DNA of 64,000 bases, from assembly GCF_016889425.1 (NCBI RefSeq), contig NZ_CP069513.1, positions 186,001 through 250,000 of the forward strand, in the 5' to 3' direction. A model generated the notes under the pieces. It searched no databases. It was not told where the DNA came from and saw only the letters and a program-made list of their open reading frames with translations. This stretch comes from Corynebacterium amycolatum (lineage in GTDB: Bacteria > Actinomycetota > Actinomycetes > Mycobacteriales > Mycobacteriaceae). Of this stretch, positions 46,267 to 57,258 are shown in pieces. The position numbers and the translations under genes were made by a program. Numbering within the stretch: position 1 is the stretch's first letter; each line of letters starts with the position of its first letter.

Positions 46267-47292
46267 CTACTCGTCGTAGCCAGCGCTTGCGCCATCAGTC
46301 CAGTCAGCGTCATCGCCCGAGGCAGCGTCCAAATCAGCGACAGCAGCCGGGTCGAAGTTGTTCGGGGAATCCTTCAGAGCCAGGCCAAGCTCAGCGAGCT
46401 TTTCCTTGACCTCATTGATGGACTTGTCACCGAAGTTGCGGATATCCAGCAGATCCGACTCGGTACGAGCAGCGAGCTCACCGACAGTGTGGATCTCCTC
46501 ACGCTTTAGGCAGTTGTAGGAGCGCATAGAGAAGTCCAGATCCTCAATCGGAGTCTGGTACGCAGCGACATCCTCAGCCTCGCGCGGGCTCGGGCCAATC
46601 TCGATGCCCTCAGCAGCCTCGTTCAGCTCGCGTGCCAGACCGAACAGCTCAACCAGAGTCTTGCCTGCCGACGCCATTGCGTCGCGGGCGGTGATCGAGT
46701 TCTTGGTCTCGACATCGATGATCAGCTTGTCAAAGTCGGTGCGCTGCTCAACACGAGTAGCCTCCACCTTGTAGCTGACCTTCAGAACTGGCGAGTAAAT
46801 CTGGTCCATCGGAATGCGGCCAATTTCGCCACCGGAGTTCGGGGTCGCCGGCACGTAGCCACGACCACGTTCAACGATCATCTCAATATCCAAGCGACCG
46901 GATTCGTTGAGAGTAGCGATGTGGTGATCCGGGTTATGAATCTCCACACCTGCTGGGCACTCAATGTCTGCAGCGGTCACCGCGCCTGCACCTTCGCGAC
47001 GCAGGTAAACGGTAGCCGGCTCGTCGAACTCGCTCGAGAGCACCAGACCCTTGATGTTCAGGATGATGTCGGAGACATCTTCCTTCACGCCCGGGATAGT
47101 GGTGAACTCGTGCAGCACACCGTCGATGCGGATGCTGGTGACTGCAGCGCCCGGAATGGACGACAGCAACGTACGACGAAGAGAGTTACCGAGGGTGTAA
47201 CCGAAACCCGGCTCCAGCGGTTCGATAACGAACCGGGAGCGAGAGGAATCAATGTAGTCCTCAGTCAGCGTTGGGCGCTGGGAAATGAGCAT
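46267..47292 (-). CDS. rpoA: DNA-directed RNA polymerase alpha subunit
   Basis: 341 residues. The N-terminal assembly domain ([20 protein letters not shown]) runs to about 235. The linker and C-terminal DNA- and activator-binding domain follow (about 255-320), with [20 protein letters not shown] and [19 protein letters not shown]. An acidic tail ends the protein. Transcribed with rpsM, rpsK, rpsD and rplQ. Confidence 0.98.
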   Translation of the reverse strand: MLISQRPTLTEDYIDSSRSRFVIEPLEPGFGYTLGNSLRRTLLSSIPGAAVTSIRIDGVLHEFTTIPGVKEDVSDIILNIKGLVLSSEFDEPATVYLRREGAGAVTAADIECPAGVEIHNPDHHIATLNESGRLDIEMIVERGRGYVPATPNSGGEIGRIPMDQIYSPVLKVSYKVEATRVEQRTDFDKLIIDVETKNSITARDAMASAGKTLVELFGLARELNEAAEGIEIGPSPREAEDVAAYQTPIEDLDFSMRSYNCLKREEIHTVGELAARTESDLLDIRNFGDKSINEVKEKLAELGLALKDSPNNFDPAAVADLDAASGDDADWTDGASAGYDE

Positions 47293-47365
47293 TTTCGAAA
47301 ATCCTCCAGGTGGCGACCGCTATATGACGCCATAGGGAATGAATGGATGCAAGCGAAGTTAGTTA

Positions 47366-47971
47366 TTACTTCGAGTAGAACTCGACGATCAGCTGTTCCT
47401 GAAGCGGAATGTCGATCTGTGCGCGTTCCGGGGTCTGGTGCACGAGGATGCGCAGGGACTCAGGAACAACCTGAAGCCATGCCGGGACGACAGCGTCGAC
47501 CAGGTTCTCCTGTGCCTCTTCGAACCACATCATCTTCTGCGACTTCGGGCGCACGTCGATGATGTCGTACTGGCTTACCTGGAAGGACGGCACGTTGATC
47601 TTCTTACCGTTAACGGTGAAGTGGCCGTGGGAAACCAGCTGACGAGCCTGGCGACGAGTACGAGCCAGACCAGCGCGGTAGACAACGTTGTCGAGACGCG
47701 ACTCCAGCAGGACGACGAGGTTATCGCCAGTCTTGCCCGGACGACGGTGAGCCTCGGCGTAGTAGCGACGGAACTGCTTCTCCATCACGCCGTAGGTGAA
47801 ACGTGCCTTCTGCTTCTCCTGGAGCTGGAGCAGGTACTCCGACTCCTTGATACGAGCGCGACCAGCCTGCCCCGGAGGGTAGGGACGACGCTCGAAGTTC
47901 ATGTCGCCACCGACGAGGTCGACGCGGAGACGACGGGACTTACGGGTTGCGGGACCGGTATAACGGGCCAT
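47366..47971 (-). CDS. rpsD: 30S ribosomal protein S4
   Basis: Primary 16S rRNA binder, 201 residues. Starts MARYTGPATRKSRRLRVDL; the S4 RNA-binding domain has LESRLDNVVYRAGLARTRRQ and HGHFTVNGKKINVPSFQV. The end IPLQEQLIVEFYSK is canonical. No zinc-finger cysteines are seen in the N-terminus, so it is the zinc-independent form. Confidence 0.98.
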   Translation of the reverse strand: MARYTGPATRKSRRLRVDLVGGDMNFERRPYPPGQAGRARIKESEYLLQLQEKQKARFTYGVMEKQFRRYYAEAHRRPGKTGDNLVVLLESRLDNVVYRAGLARTRRQARQLVSHGHFTVNGKKINVPSFQVSQYDIIDVRPKSQKMMWFEEAQENLVDAVVPAWLQVVPESLRILVHQTPERAQIDIPLQEQLIVEFYSK

Positions 47972-47995
47972 TTCTGTTCTCTCCTTACCCTATTC

Positions 47996-48400
47996 CTAGA
48001 CGCGACGACGCTTCGGCGGACGGCAGCCGTTGTGCGGCTGAGGGGTCACATCCGAGATCGAGGACACCTCAAGGCCAGCAGCCTGGAGGGAACGGATGGC
48101 GGTTTCGCGGCCCGAACCCGGACCCTTAACGAAAACGTCAACCTTCTTCATACCGTGCTCCATGGCCTTACGAGCAGCGTTCTCGGCAGCCATCTGGGCA
48201 GCGAACGGAGTGGACTTACGGGAGCCCTTGAAACCGACGTGACCCGAGGAGGCCCACGAGATAACAGCGCCCTTCGGGTCCGTGATGGACACGATGGTGT
48301 TGTTGAAGGTGGACTTGATGTATGCGTGGCCCTGAGCCACGTTCTTCTTTACAACGCGACGGCCGGTACGACGGCCGCGTGCGGACTTCGGAGCTGCCAT
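47996..48400 (-). CDS. rpsK: 30S ribosomal protein S11
   Basis: Platform protein of the small subunit, 134 residues: [40 protein letters not shown] and the terminal [11 protein letters not shown]. Three nt after rpsM. Confidence 0.98.
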   Translation of the reverse strand: MAAPKSARGRRTGRRVVKKNVAQGHAYIKSTFNNTIVSITDPKGAVISWASSGHVGFKGSRKSTPFAAQMAAENAARKAMEHGMKKVDVFVKGPGSGRETAIRSLQAAGLEVSSISDVTPQPHNGCRPPKRRRV

Positions 48401-48403
48401 GTT

Positions 48404-48772
<369 letters not shown>

Positions 48773-49068
48773 ACGGCAATTTCCTTCCGGTTGATGCGGT
48801 GGTTTACTCCACTGCCACCCTTCCCAGGCCCGGCTTAGTCGGTCGGACGCCGAGTCGCGCAGGTGTTATAGAAAGGCTCCAGCCACCGTTGCCGGAGGTA
48901 GTCTCGCTTACTTCTGTGGAAAAGCTTTCATAAAGAACCGCCGCGCCAATCTGCTGAGACGCCAGGCCTCAACATCACGCGGCCGTCACCAGAAGCAGCT
49001 AGGACGGTGGAGTTTCTGTCTAGTTAGTAAATAAGCCCATAACCACTACCAACAGTGGTCAGGTCGAT
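48773..49068. other. Gap between infA and rpsM
   Basis: 296 nt with no gene. The rpmJ gene, which many bacteria carry here, was looked for and not found in any frame. A weak hairpin ACCACT-ACCAAC-AGTGGT (49042-49059) lies just past the infA stop and could slow transcription. The rest is presumed rpsM leader and promoter. Confidence 0.5.
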
Positions 49069-49290
49069 TTACTTGTAGCGGTAGACGATTCGCCCACGCT
49101 CGAGATCGTAGGGAGAGAGCTCCACTACGACTCGGTCTTCCGGGAGAATACGGATGTAGTGCTGGCGCATCTTGCCACTGATATGGGCGAGCACCTTGTG
49201 CCCGTTGTCCAGCTCCACTCGGAACATCGCGTTCGGCAAGGGCTCGACGACGCGACCCTCAACCTCAATTGCGCCTTCCTTTTTAGCCAT
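49069..49290 (-). CDS. infA: Translation initiation factor IF-1
   Basis: 73-residue OB-fold factor that binds the ribosomal A site during initiation. Starts [20 protein letters not shown] at ATG 49290; an ATG three codons further upstream overlaps likely Shine-Dalgarno sequence. The core [20 protein letters not shown] and the end [12 protein letters not shown] are conserved. Confidence 0.98.
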   Translation of the reverse strand: MAKKEGAIEVEGRVVEPLPNAMFRVELDNGHKVLAHISGKMRQHYIRILPEDRVVVELSPYDLERGRIVYRYK

Positions 49291-49573
49291 GTCCTCCACG
49301 TCTCTCTGGCGGATACCCGGGACAATCCCGGCACCAGTTGGGAAATCTCTACTCTGCCTGGTGTTTTAGCAGTTCCGTGCAGGGATAATCATCACTGCAG
49401 CGACACTGCGCCCACACCATCGCCCAACTTTACACGCGACCTGCGTTTTTACCAAATACGACCATTATGGGACCGGTTGCAAGCGACGGCAGGCTGGTTC
49501 GCTCCACCCGTTCAGAATTCATCGCAGCCTTTATGGCAACATTCTGACCTTTCGCTTGGCCCTCACGCACTAG

Positions 49574-50374
49574 TTATTCGTATCGAGGAGTCAAAATACG
49601 GGGGCCGTCCGCCGTGGCGGCAACTGTATGCTCCCAATGGGAGGCCGGCATTCTATCCGCGCTGACGACCGTCCAGCCGTCGTCAAGCTCATCACTACCC
49701 CACTCGCCGCCGAGAATGAGCATCGGCTCAATGGCCAATACGGAGCCTTCGACGATGCGGGGGCCCTTTCCAGCTTTGCCCTCGTTGGGCAGGAAGGGGT
49801 CCATGTGCATCTCCCGCCCAATGCCGTGCCCGCCATATCCATCTACGATGCCGAGCTCAATATCGTGGCGCAGTTCAGCCTCACGGGTGGCCATTTCAAG
49901 CGCATACGAAATATCGGTGAGGCGAGCGCCCGGAACCATGGCCTTAATACCTTCGGTGAGGACCTCTGATGTCGCAATGTTCAGTTTTTCGACATCTTCA
50001 CTCAGCTTTCCGACGCCGAACGTAAGTGCCGAATCACCGTGCCAGCCATCCAGGATTGCGCCACAGTCAATTGAGACTAAATCACCATCGGCGAGAACCG
50101 TAGAGCTTGACGGAATGCCGTGGACAACAACTTCATTCACAGATGCGCAGACAGACGCCGGAAAACCTTCATAGCCAAGGAAGGACGGCGTTGCGCCAGC
50201 ATCGATAATGACCTGGTGCGCGATCTCATTGAGATCTGCCGTGGTCACCCCCGGCTTAGCAGCGTTTCTGCAAGCCAGCAATGCACGACCGACAATCTCG
50301 CCGGCCGCTTGCATCGCATCCAATTCTCCCTCGGTGCGGGCAGGAACTACTTTGCGGCGGCGTCGAAAACTCAT
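49574..50374 (-). CDS. map: Methionine aminopeptidase, type I
   Basis: Removes N-terminal Met from nascent proteins, using two metal ions. 266 residues from ATG 50374; a GTG immediately upstream is also in frame. Metal ligands are visible: His/Asp in VVHGIPSS and [20 protein letters not shown], His in [13 protein letters not shown], and two Glu in LAIEPML and [16 protein letters not shown] lies about 12 nt upstream without a Shine-Dalgarno, hinting at leaderless expression. It is separated from adk here by a lipoprotein gene on the other strand. Confidence 0.97.
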   Translation of the reverse strand: MSFRRRRKVVPARTEGELDAMQAAGEIVGRALLACRNAAKPGVTTADLNEIAHQVIIDAGATPSFLGYEGFPASVCASVNEVVVHGIPSSSTVLADGDLVSIDCGAILDGWHGDSALTFGVGKLSEDVEKLNIATSEVLTEGIKAMVPGARLTDISYALEMATREAELRHDIELGIVDGYGGHGIGREMHMDPFLPNEGKAGKGPRIVEGSVLAIEPMLILGGEWGSDELDDGWTVVSADRMPASHWEHTVAATADGPRILTPRYE

Positions 50375-50587
50375 CACGCTGGTTGAGTCTACTCTGACTT
50401 AGAAGGGAACCACCGGCTAGCCGAATCCCGCCACCTACGAGGGCATCGCTCCCCCAGCCAGCGCTCTGCTTCATGTATTTCTACGAGGCGTTGCATGGGA
50501 ATCTTTATGGATGTTCATTCGTGACGCTTAATCTGCAATCGGCTTGCTTCGTTTTTCGGGCGGTTTACACCCAAAGTTGAGCTGCCC

Positions 50588-50593
50588 TACGAT
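50588..50593 (+). promoter_or_regulatory. -10 box of a leaderless lipoprotein gene
   Basis: TACGAT seven nt before the ATG at 50601; no Shine-Dalgarno is present, so transcription is predicted to start at the initiation codon. Confidence 0.5.
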
Positions 50594-50600
50594 AACTGGC

Positions 50601-51182
50601 ATGCATTCACTGTTGAAGTCCGCGCAGACTGCGGGCGCTGTTATTGCCACCAGCTCACTTTTCCTGGTTGGCGCTTGCTCAAGCAATCCCGAACCGTCGC
50701 CAGCGCCGACTATCCCCTCCACTTCCCCTGCCGCGGAATCGCCGGAGACCCCTGGAAGCACCTCGGGTTTCATGGGCACCTCTGCACTGCCTGAGTCAAT
50801 CCAAAACTTCACACCTGATGCAATTAAGGAGGCGATTGGCAGCTGCGCCGAGTCGGATGACTCTAAACCCGTCATTTTTGGCAGCGAGAGCGTACATGGC
50901 TTCACCTGCGTAATGGCAGTTGGAGACGGTGGCACCGCAATGCTCAGTACGGCCGAGGACCCGGCCACTGTCGAGCGCATTAACGAAAAGGCTGAGTCCG
51001 TCGAAAACTACGTACCATACGAGCTACCCGGCAAGCACGCATTTAGCGGCATCAACAAGGGGTCCCCTTTCGTTATGGTCATTGACGAGGCCAACCGCAT
51101 CTACCAAGAGTTCGTTTTCGCGAATATCAGCGCTGAGGCCGCGCAGCCACTCATCGACCAGATTATTCAGGACTTCCAGTAG
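50601..51182 (+). CDS. Secreted lipoprotein, unknown function
   Basis: 193 residues from ATG 50601. Signal peptide MHSLLKSAQTAGAVIATSS then lipobox LVGAC, a Pro/Ser/Glu-rich linker (about 30-60) and a folded domain with FTPDAIKEAIGSCAESDD and ESVHGFTCVMAVGDGG, where the two cysteines may pair. No enzyme motif is seen. Inserted in opposite orientation between map and adk, which are adjacent in most actinobacteria. Confidence 0.85.
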   Translation: MHSLLKSAQTAGAVIATSSLFLVGACSSNPEPSPAPTIPSTSPAAESPETPGSTSGFMGTSALPESIQNFTPDAIKEAIGSCAESDDSKPVIFGSESVHGFTCVMAVGDGGTAMLSTAEDPATVERINEKAESVENYVPYELPGKHAFSGINKGSPFVMVIDEANRIYQEFVFANISAEAAQPLIDQIIQDFQ

Positions 51183-51239
51183 CCCTCACTATCGGCTGCC
51201 CCCCCCACCCCCGCCCCAGACCCCAACAGCCACACACAA

Positions 51240-51280
51240 AAGCCGCCCTTCCAAACCTCAACGGTTCGAAAGGGCGGCTT
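51240..51280. terminator. Bidirectional terminator between the lipoprotein gene and adk
   Basis: AAGCCGCCCTT (51240-51250) and AAGGGCGGCTT (51270-51280) form a perfect 11-bp stem. The minus side is followed by TTTTG. It serves the convergent adk transcript and probably the lipoprotein gene. Confidence 0.85.
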
Positions 51281-51363
51281 CAACAACCACCTACAACCGG
51301 CAAACCCATCGGCTCCAGCCAGCAAAAAAGCTAGAGCGTCTAGTTATCCGGCGCGCCAGGAGC

Positions 51364-51915
51364 TTAGTTCAGCTTCTCCAGCTCAGCCATCGTGCGCTCG
51401 TTAATCTCCTCAACGGATCCCTCAGCGGCAATCTTGATGATCTTCTCCGAGTAGTAATCCAGCAAAGGAGCGGTCTCATTGGTGTACACATGCATGCGGT
51501 TGCGGATGACCTCTTCAGTGTCGTCTGCGCGACCACGGGCCAGCATGCGCTCGACTACGACATCCTCAGAAACGTCGAACTGTACGACCGCATCCAGCTC
51601 AGTGCCGAGGTTGGACAGCAGACGCTTCAGCTCTTCTGCTTGACCAACAGTGCGCGGGAAGCCATCCAACAGGAACCCCTTGGCAGCGTCGTCCTCGTTC
51701 AGACGGGACTCGACCATACGCACAGTCACGTCGTCCGGAACAAGGTTGCCGGCGTCGATGTAGGACTTCGCCTCAATGCCGAGCGGAGTACCTTCACCGA
51801 TGTTTGCGCGAAACAGGTCACCGGTGGAGATGTGTGGGACACCGAGCTTCTCCGAGAGGATAGCTGCCTGAGTGCCCTTGCCTGCACCGGGAGGACCTAC
51901 AAGTACGAGTCGCAT
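51364..51915 (-). CDS. adk: Adenylate kinase
   Basis: Interconverts ATP, AMP and ADP. 183 residues, the short-LID form typical of actinobacteria (no zinc-binding insert). P-loop [13 protein letters not shown] near residue 7, AMP site [25 protein letters not shown]. The start codon overlaps the secY stop as TAATG. Confidence 0.98.
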   Translation of the reverse strand: MRLVLVGPPGAGKGTQAAILSEKLGVPHISTGDLFRANIGEGTPLGIEAKSYIDAGNLVPDDVTVRMVESRLNEDDAAKGFLLDGFPRTVGQAEELKRLLSNLGTELDAVVQFDVSEDVVVERMLARGRADDTEEVIRNRMHVYTNETAPLLDYYSEKIIKIAAEGSVEEINERTMAELEKLN

Positions 51916-53246
51916 TACTTCAAGAACCCTTCGTAGTTACGTTGCATCATTTGGCTTTCAACCTGCTTGACCGTCGTCAGCGCAACACTGACCAGAATCA
52001 GCAGGGCTGTACCTCCAAACATACCGCCTCGACCAGCGTTCGCGTCGCCAAGCCCCATATCAAGAGCGACATTTGGCAGAACAGCGATCAGTGCCAGGTA
52101 CAGCGAGCCGACAGTCAGCAGGCGAATCAGGACGTAGGACAGGTATTCAGCAGTCGGACGCCCCGGGCGGAAGCCCGGAATGAATCCGCCGTACTTCTTC
52201 ATGTTCTCCGCCTGCTCGTGCGGGTCATACTGCACGGAGGTGTAGAAGAAGGAGAAGAAGATAATCATCAGGAAGAACAGCAGAATGTACTGCCAACTGG
52301 ACGGCGCCAGCAGGTACTGAATGACATTGCGCTGCCACCAGTTGTCCATGTTCGGATTCGACTGACCGGACTGAACAATCTGGGTAATCAGAACCGGCAC
52401 GTAAATCAGAGAGGACGCGAAGATGACCGGGATAACACCGGCCTGGTTCACCTTCAGCGGCAGGTAGGTGGAAGATCCGCCGTACTGGCGACGACCAACC
52501 ATGCGCTTTGCGTACTGCACCGGAATACGGCGCTGTCCCTGCTCAATGAAAATAACGCCGATGATGAGAATCAGCACGGCAACAATCACGGTGGCAAACA
52601 CGACACCGGTAGTGGAGCGCAGAATGTTCGCTCCCTGCGCCGGCATACCAGCGGCGATACCGGAGAAAATCAGCAGTGACATACCGTTGCCGACCCCTCG
52701 GTCAGTGATGAGCTCACCCATCCACATGACCAGCACGGCACCGGAGGTCATCACAACGACCATCACCACGAGGTCAAAGACACCCGCATCCTTAACCAGC
52801 AGCGACTGCGAGCCGCCCAGCAGGGCGCCACGGTCTGCCATGGCCACAATGCCCGCAGACTGCAGCAACGCCAACGCCACTGTGAGGTAGCGGGTGTACT
52901 GGGTCATCTTTGTCTGACCCGACTGCCCTTCCTTCTTCAACTGCTCGAAGTGTGGAATCACCACCGTGAGCAGCTGGACGATAATCGAGGCCGTAATGTA
53001 CGGCATAATGCCGATGCCGAAAATCGCCATCTGCAGCAGAGCGCCACCTGAGAACAGGTTGATCAGCGAGTAAACGCTGGACTGATCTTTCGAAATCTGC
53101 TCGAGCTGCGCGTTGACCAACTGGTAGTCGATACCAGGGGTTGGAATCTGCGAGCCGATTCGGTACAGAATGATCATCGTCAGAGTGAAGAAGATCTTCT
53201 TACGCAAATCGGGATCGCGCAACGCCGCAATGAGACCGGAAGCCAC
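51915..53246 (-). CDS. secY: Preprotein translocase subunit SecY
   Basis: Channel of the Sec translocon in the cytoplasmic membrane. 443 residues with ten transmembrane helices. The plug/TM2 region is [20 protein letters not shown]. The cytosolic loop [16 protein letters not shown] carries the conserved Arg of C5, needed for SecA and ribosome contact. The start GTG 53246 is preferred because GGGAGG lies 6 nt before it; an ATG two codons earlier abuts it. Separated from rplO by bioWF. Confidence 0.97.
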   Translation of the reverse strand: MASGLIAALRDPDLRKKIFFTLTMIILYRIGSQIPTPGIDYQLVNAQLEQISKDQSSVYSLINLFSGGALLQMAIFGIGIMPYITASIIVQLLTVVIPHFEQLKKEGQSGQTKMTQYTRYLTVALALLQSAGIVAMADRGALLGGSQSLLVKDAGVFDLVVMVVVMTSGAVLVMWMGELITDRGVGNGMSLLIFSGIAAGMPAQGANILRSTTGVVFATVIVAVLILIIGVIFIEQGQRRIPVQYAKRMVGRRQYGGSSTYLPLKVNQAGVIPVIFASSLIYVPVLITQIVQSGQSNPNMDNWWQRNVIQYLLAPSSWQYILLFFLMIIFFSFFYTSVQYDPHEQAENMKKYGGFIPGFRPGRPTAEYLSYVLIRLLTVGSLYLALIAVLPNVALDMGLGDANAGRGGMFGGTALLILVSVALTTVKQVESQMMQRNYEGFLK

Positions 53247-53579
53247 GTGCATCCTCCCGAGGTCAAGAAATCCGCTTCTCCCACGCTTTTCCCGAAAGAT
53301 TTACCCGCTTATCCGCCAGTAGTCTTCCGTTTTAGTTAAGCAACGCGGATGACGTATTCCTCAAACCTTTAATTGACAGTATTTGACGTAGTGAGTCTAC
53401 CAGCGTTTCTCCATATCGTCGCAATACGCCTCTATATCACCGTTAGTACAGCGCCCCGTCAATCACCCTCTTTTCGCTTGACGACGATTCCAGCGCTCAT
53501 CCCCTCTGAGCCCCCGCCCTCTCATGTGCTCCACCCAACCTTCTCAAACAAAACTTGAACAGTGTTAAAGTTTTGCTCT
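53247..53579. other. Divergent region between secY and the bioW-bioF gene
   Basis: 333 nt without a gene. It holds a possible secY promoter on the minus strand (TAGACT at 53394-53399, with a weak TTGCGA about 19 nt further upstream) and, at the other end, the BioQ-like operator and bioWF promoter. Confidence 0.5.
53556..53568. promoter_or_regulatory. BioQ-like biotin operator before bioWF
   Basis: TGAAC-AGT-GTTAA, one mismatch from the corynebacterial BioQ motif TGAAC-N3-GTTAC. It is the core of a longer dyad, AAAACTT-G-AAC-AGT-GTT-A-AAGTTTT (53550-53574). A possible -10, TAAAGT (53566-53571), overlaps it, 8 nt before the GTG at 53580. Biotin-dependent repression of a leaderless transcript is the likely outcome. 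Confidence 0.65.
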
Positions 53580-55460
53580 GTGAGTACCTACAGCATCCGC
53601 ATGCGCTCCAGCGCCGATGGCTGCCATATCTCTGGCGCTGAGCGTCTTGCACCGGCCACCGAACTACCTCAGTTGGCTTCTGCTATGACTAGCCGTGCAC
53701 TTCACCACGACAAGGGGCGAGCCGACACAATTCACATCACTGCGGACAAGATTGATGAGTCGACCATCAGCACCGTGCCGGCGTTAGTCCCCTTTCTAGA
53801 GTCGAACTCCAGCCCTGGGGACGCCCGCAAGCTCATTACTCAACGCCTACACGCTGCAGGTATACAGGCCGCCGATATCGCCGTCGAGATGGCCTATTCA
53901 CTCACGGGTCTTCGCGGCGCCGCTCTTATCGATGCCTCCTCCGGTGAGCGGCTCGACCCAAACCCAGCCCGCGGTGTACGGGTTTCCACTTTTGATGCCA
54001 TCTCACACCCCAGCAAGGACTGCGCCAAGGACCATTTTCACGAGGCGCTCATCCTCGCATCCAAGGTTCACAGCGCCCCGGGCATCGTCGCAGAAATCTG
54101 CCTCTCCGACGATCCCTTTTACACGCGTGGCTATCTCGCACTGGACGGAATCTTCCACCGTATCCCCAATATCAAGGACCACGGCAGCACTCTTGGTACT
54201 CGCATTTTCATCGTTGAACCCGGCATCGATATCCCCGAGCTAATCGACTACCTGGAGAACACGCCGGTCTATATCGAGCTCCCAGCTGACGCCAGTTTCT
54301 CGACGGACACTACCGGCCTCAGCAGCGACCTCTCAGCAATCGCCGCCCAAAGAAACACGGCCTGGGCCGGTGCAGGACTTGCCCGCACACTGCGCACTTT
54401 CGAAACCGCACAACTACCGCATAGCCGAATTGACGGAGCCGACTACCTATTGTTTTCTTCTTCGGACTACCTCGGCCTGTCCACGCACCCTGAGCTCATC
54501 TCAGCTGCCACCGAGGCAATTGGATATTTCGGCACCGGGTCCGGCGGCTCTCGCTTAACCACTGGCACTAGCATCCACAGCGCACTTGAGAATGAACTCG
54601 CGCAGTTCTTCGGTTTCGACGATGCCGTTCTCTTTGCTACTGGCTACCAGGCGAACCACTCAACCATCGCTGCCATCGCCACCGCCGACGTTGAAATCTT
54701 CTCCGACGCCGCCAACCATGCTTCCATCATTGACGGATGCCGCAATGCCCGAGCTAAAGTCACGGTCTTTCCGCACACTGACTACCAGGCACTCGACCAT
54801 CTCCTCGCAACATCGAGCGCCCGCCACAAACTTGTCATCTCCGACTCCGTGTTCTCTATGTCAGGCGAGGTCATCGACGGCCCGGCACTCGAGCGCACCT
54901 GTCACCGTCGCAACGCATGGCTGATGCTTGACGACGCCCACGGCGTCGGAGTTATCGGAGAACACGGTCGTGGCACTGCAGCGCACCTGGGCATTCGCCC
55001 GGACATTGTGGTCGGCACCGCGAGCAAGGCTCTCGGGGTCGAAGGAGGATACGTTCTCTGCTCGGCACCAGTTGGCGAACTGCTACGCAATCAAGCCCGT
55101 AGCTACGTGTACTCAACGTCCATGAACCCTGGTTCTGTCGCAGCTATCCGCGCAGCGTTGAAGCAGTTGGAGGTTGGGGACGTCGTCAAGCGATTGCAAC
55201 GTAATATTGCGTGCGTCCGCTCCCTGGTTGGCGCGCAGTCAGACCCCGCATCTGCCATCATCCCGCTGCCCGTCGGGGACGAGACCGAAGCGATGGACGC
55301 CTCAGCACAGTTGGCGGAGCTAGGCGTGTTTATACCTGCAATTCGCTATCCGACGGTGCCCCGTGGTGAGGCAATGTTGCGATTGACCATCACCGCGCTG
55401 CACACCGACGCTGACATCGACCAACTGGAGTGGGCTCTGCGAACCACCGGCCTGCTGTAA
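53580..55460 (+). CDS. bioW: BioW-BioF fusion: 6-carboxyhexanoate--CoA ligase / 8-amino-7-oxononanoate synthase
   Basis: 626 residues in one frame. Residues 1-245 are pimeloyl-CoA synthetase BioW ([20 protein letters not shown] at the start; [12 protein letters not shown]). Residues 260-626 are the PLP enzyme BioF, which condenses pimeloyl-CoA with alanine: [41 protein letters not shown] and the Schiff-base Lys483 in [12 protein letters not shown]. Both halves look complete, so the protein could take free pimelate to 8-amino-7-oxononanoate and channel the intermediate. Many corynebacteria lack bioF and need biotin. It is inserted between rplO and secY on the opposite strand. Confidence 0.94.
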   Translation: MSTYSIRMRSSADGCHISGAERLAPATELPQLASAMTSRALHHDKGRADTIHITADKIDESTISTVPALVPFLESNSSPGDARKLITQRLHAAGIQAADIAVEMAYSLTGLRGAALIDASSGERLDPNPARGVRVSTFDAISHPSKDCAKDHFHEALILASKVHSAPGIVAEICLSDDPFYTRGYLALDGIFHRIPNIKDHGSTLGTRIFIVEPGIDIPELIDYLENTPVYIELPADASFSTDTTGLSSDLSAIAAQRNTAWAGAGLARTLRTFETAQLPHSRIDGADYLLFSSSDYLGLSTHPELISAATEAIGYFGTGSGGSRLTTGTSIHSALENELAQFFGFDDAVLFATGYQANHSTIAAIATADVEIFSDAANHASIIDGCRNARAKVTVFPHTDYQALDHLLATSSARHKLVISDSVFSMSGEVIDGPALERTCHRRNAWLMLDDAHGVGVIGEHGRGTAAHLGIRPDIVVGTASKALGVEGGYVLCSAPVGELLRNQARSYVYSTSMNPGSVAAIRAALKQLEVGDVVKRLQRNIACVRSLVGAQSDPASAIIPLPVGDETEAMDASAQLAELGVFIPAIRYPTVPRGEAMLRLTITALHTDADIDQLEWALRTTGLL

Positions 55461-55510
55461 GCCAGCGGTTTGCGCTGCCCTCCCCTCCAATTTCCTCCCT
55501 CTCAATACAA

Positions 55511-55543
55511 AAAAGCTCCTAACCACATGGGTTAGGAGCTTTT
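55511..55543. terminator. Bidirectional terminator between bioWF and rplO
   Basis: AAAAGCTCCTAACC (55511-55524) and GGTTAGGAGCTTTT (55530-55543) form a perfect 14-bp stem with a 5-nt loop, with T-runs on both sides. It isolates bioWF from the spc operon. Confidence 0.92.
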
Positions 55544-55562
55544 CTATTAAAGCTTAAATGCT

Positions 55563-56009
55563 TTAAGCCTCAGTGACAGAGCCGCCTGCAGCCTCGATCT
55601 TGGACTTTGCGGAGCCCGAGAACTTGGTTGCGGTGACGTTGACGGAGACGTTGATGTCGCCGTCGCCGAGGACCTTCACCGGCTGGTTAGCGCGGACGGC
55701 GCCCTTTGCAACCAGGTCGGCGATGGTGACGTCGCCACCGTTCGGGAACAGACGCTCCAAATCCGAAACGTTGACCACCTGGAAGGTGACCTTCGCCGGG
55801 TTCTTGAAGCCCTTCAACTTCGGCAGACGCATGTGAAGTGGCATCTGGCCACCCTCGAATGCTGCCGAAACCTGCTTGCGGGCCTTGGTGCCCTTGGTGC
55901 CGCGACCAGCGGTCTTACCCTTGGAAGCCTCACCACGGCCGACGCGAGTCTTCTTCTTCTTAGCACCCGGAGCCGGGGCCAAGTCGTGGAGCTTAATTGG
56001 TTCGCTCAT
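55563..56009 (-). CDS. rplO: 50S ribosomal protein L15
   Basis: 148 residues: [40 protein letters not shown] and the end [14 protein letters not shown]. In this genome it is the last gene of the spc transcript, since secY lies beyond the inserted bioWF. Confidence 0.98.
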   Translation of the reverse strand: MSEPIKLHDLAPAPGAKKKKTRVGRGEASKGKTAGRGTKGTKARKQVSAAFEGGQMPLHMRLPKLKGFKNPAKVTFQVVNVSDLERLFPNGGDVTIADLVAKGAVRANQPVKVLGDGDINVSVNVTATKFSGSAKSKIEAAGGSVTEA

Positions 56010-56016
56010 GGTTTAC

Positions 56017-56202
56017 CTACTCCCCCGCTACTTCTTCAACCTCGACCAGGTGACGCACAACGTTCACGAGACCGCGCACAGCCGGAGAATCCGGGCGGAC
56101 GACGGAATCGTTGATGCGCTTCAGGCCGAGGGTGCGCAGCGAATCCTTCTGCTTCTGCTCGGTACCAGCGGTACCACGGACCTGGGTAATCTTCAGTGCC
56201 AT
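56017..56202 (-). CDS. rpmD: 50S ribosomal protein L30
   Basis: 61 residues starting [20 protein letters not shown] at ATG 56202; the ORF is open three codons further. Conserved [20 protein letters not shown] and [10 protein letters not shown]. Between rpsE and rplO. Confidence 0.97.
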   Translation of the reverse strand: MALKITQVRGTAGTEQKQKDSLRTLGLKRINDSVVRPDSPAVRGLVNVVRHLVEVEEVAGE

Positions 56203-56207
56203 GGAAA

Positions 56208-56828
56208 TCACGCTCCCTGACCTGCGCGTGCGCGCAGCATACGTGCCGGGGTGACCTCTTCGAGGGACTTGCCACGACGTGCGGCGACCTCTTCAGGGCG
56301 AACCAGCTGCTTGAGAGCATCAACGGTTGCGTGAACAACGTTGATGGAGTTGTTGGTACCCAGCGACTTGGACAGAACATCCTGAACACCGGCGCACTCG
56401 AGAACCGGGCGGACAGCGCCGCCGGCAATCAGACCGGTACCCGGAGCAGCCGGGCGCAGCAGCACGATGCCAGCAGCGGTCTCACCCTGAACCGGGTGGG
56501 TGATGGTGCCAGCAATCATCGGGACGCGGAAGAAGTTCTTACGAGCCTCTTCAGCACCCTTCTGGATAGCTGCCGGTACTTCCTTGGCCTTGCCGTAGCC
56601 GACGCCGACCATGCCCTCGCCGTCACCGACGATGACCAGAGCGGTGAAGCTGAAGCGACGACCGCCCTTGACGACCTTGGAAACTCGGTTAATAGTTACT
56701 ACGCGCTCGATGTACTGCGAACGCTCGTCCTGCTGGCGACGGTCGTTACCGCGGCCACCACGACGGTTGTTGTTCTTGTTGTCAGCGGAGTTACGTCCGC
56801 CTTCGCGCTTATCGCGTTCCGACATCAC
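56208..56828 (-). CDS. rpsE: 30S ribosomal protein S5
   Basis: 206 residues with a charged, low-complexity N-terminus (about 1-40, [17 protein letters not shown]) and the double-stranded RNA-binding core [20 protein letters not shown] and [20 protein letters not shown]. Fidelity-related protein of the decoding site. Confidence 0.98.
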   Translation of the reverse strand: MMSERDKREGGRNSADNKNNNRRGGRGNDRRQQDERSQYIERVVTINRVSKVVKGGRRFSFTALVIVGDGEGMVGVGYGKAKEVPAAIQKGAEEARKNFFRVPMIAGTITHPVQGETAAGIVLLRPAAPGTGLIAGGAVRPVLECAGVQDVLSKSLGTNNSINVVHATVDALKQLVRPEEVAARRGKSLEEVTPARMLRARAGQGA

Positions 56829-56859
56829 GCATTCCTTCCGTTGGACTTGTAAGTGCGCA

Positions 56860-57258
56860 TTAGAACTTCAGACCACCTTCACGGGCAGCCTCGGCCAGAG
56901 CAGCAACGCGGCCGTGGTACTGGTAGCCACCGCGGTCGAAAACGACATTCTCGATGCCAGCATCCTTAGCGCGAGCAGCAATCAACTCGCCGACCTTGGC
57001 GCTCTTGGCCTTCTTGTCGCCCTCGAAGCCACGGAGATCTGCGTCCAGAGTGGAAGCAGCGGCCAGGGTACGACCGATAGAGTCGTCGATAACCTGAGCG
57101 GTGATGTGGCGGGAAGAGCGGTGCACGACGAGGCGCGGTGCCTCGGAGGTGCCGCGGACGTTCTTGCGCAAGCGTGCGTGACGGCGGGCGCGGGCGACAC
57201 GACGACGAGTCGAGATGTCCTTGCCTACCGGGAGGCGCTTTTCGTTGGTGTTGCTCAT
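56860..57258 (-). CDS. rplR: 50S ribosomal protein L18
   Basis: 5S rRNA-binding protein, 132 residues: [37 protein letters not shown] and the end [17 protein letters not shown]. Start overlaps the rplF stop by 1 nt (57258). Confidence 0.98.
   Translation of the reverse strand: MSNTNEKRLPVGKDISTRRRVARARRHARLRKNVRGTSEAPRLVVHRSSRHITAQVIDDSIGRTLAAASTLDADLRGFEGDKKAKSAKVGELIAARAKDAGIENVVFDRGGYQYHGRVAALAEAAREGGLKF

Noticed and set aside
48773..49068. Possible rpmJ (L36) gene between infA and rpsM
   Set aside because: The short Cys/His-rich L36 sequence was looked for in all frames and is not present.
51198..51216. C-rich tract after the lipoprotein gene
   Set aside because: Low-complexity 3' sequence, not in a gene or promoter.
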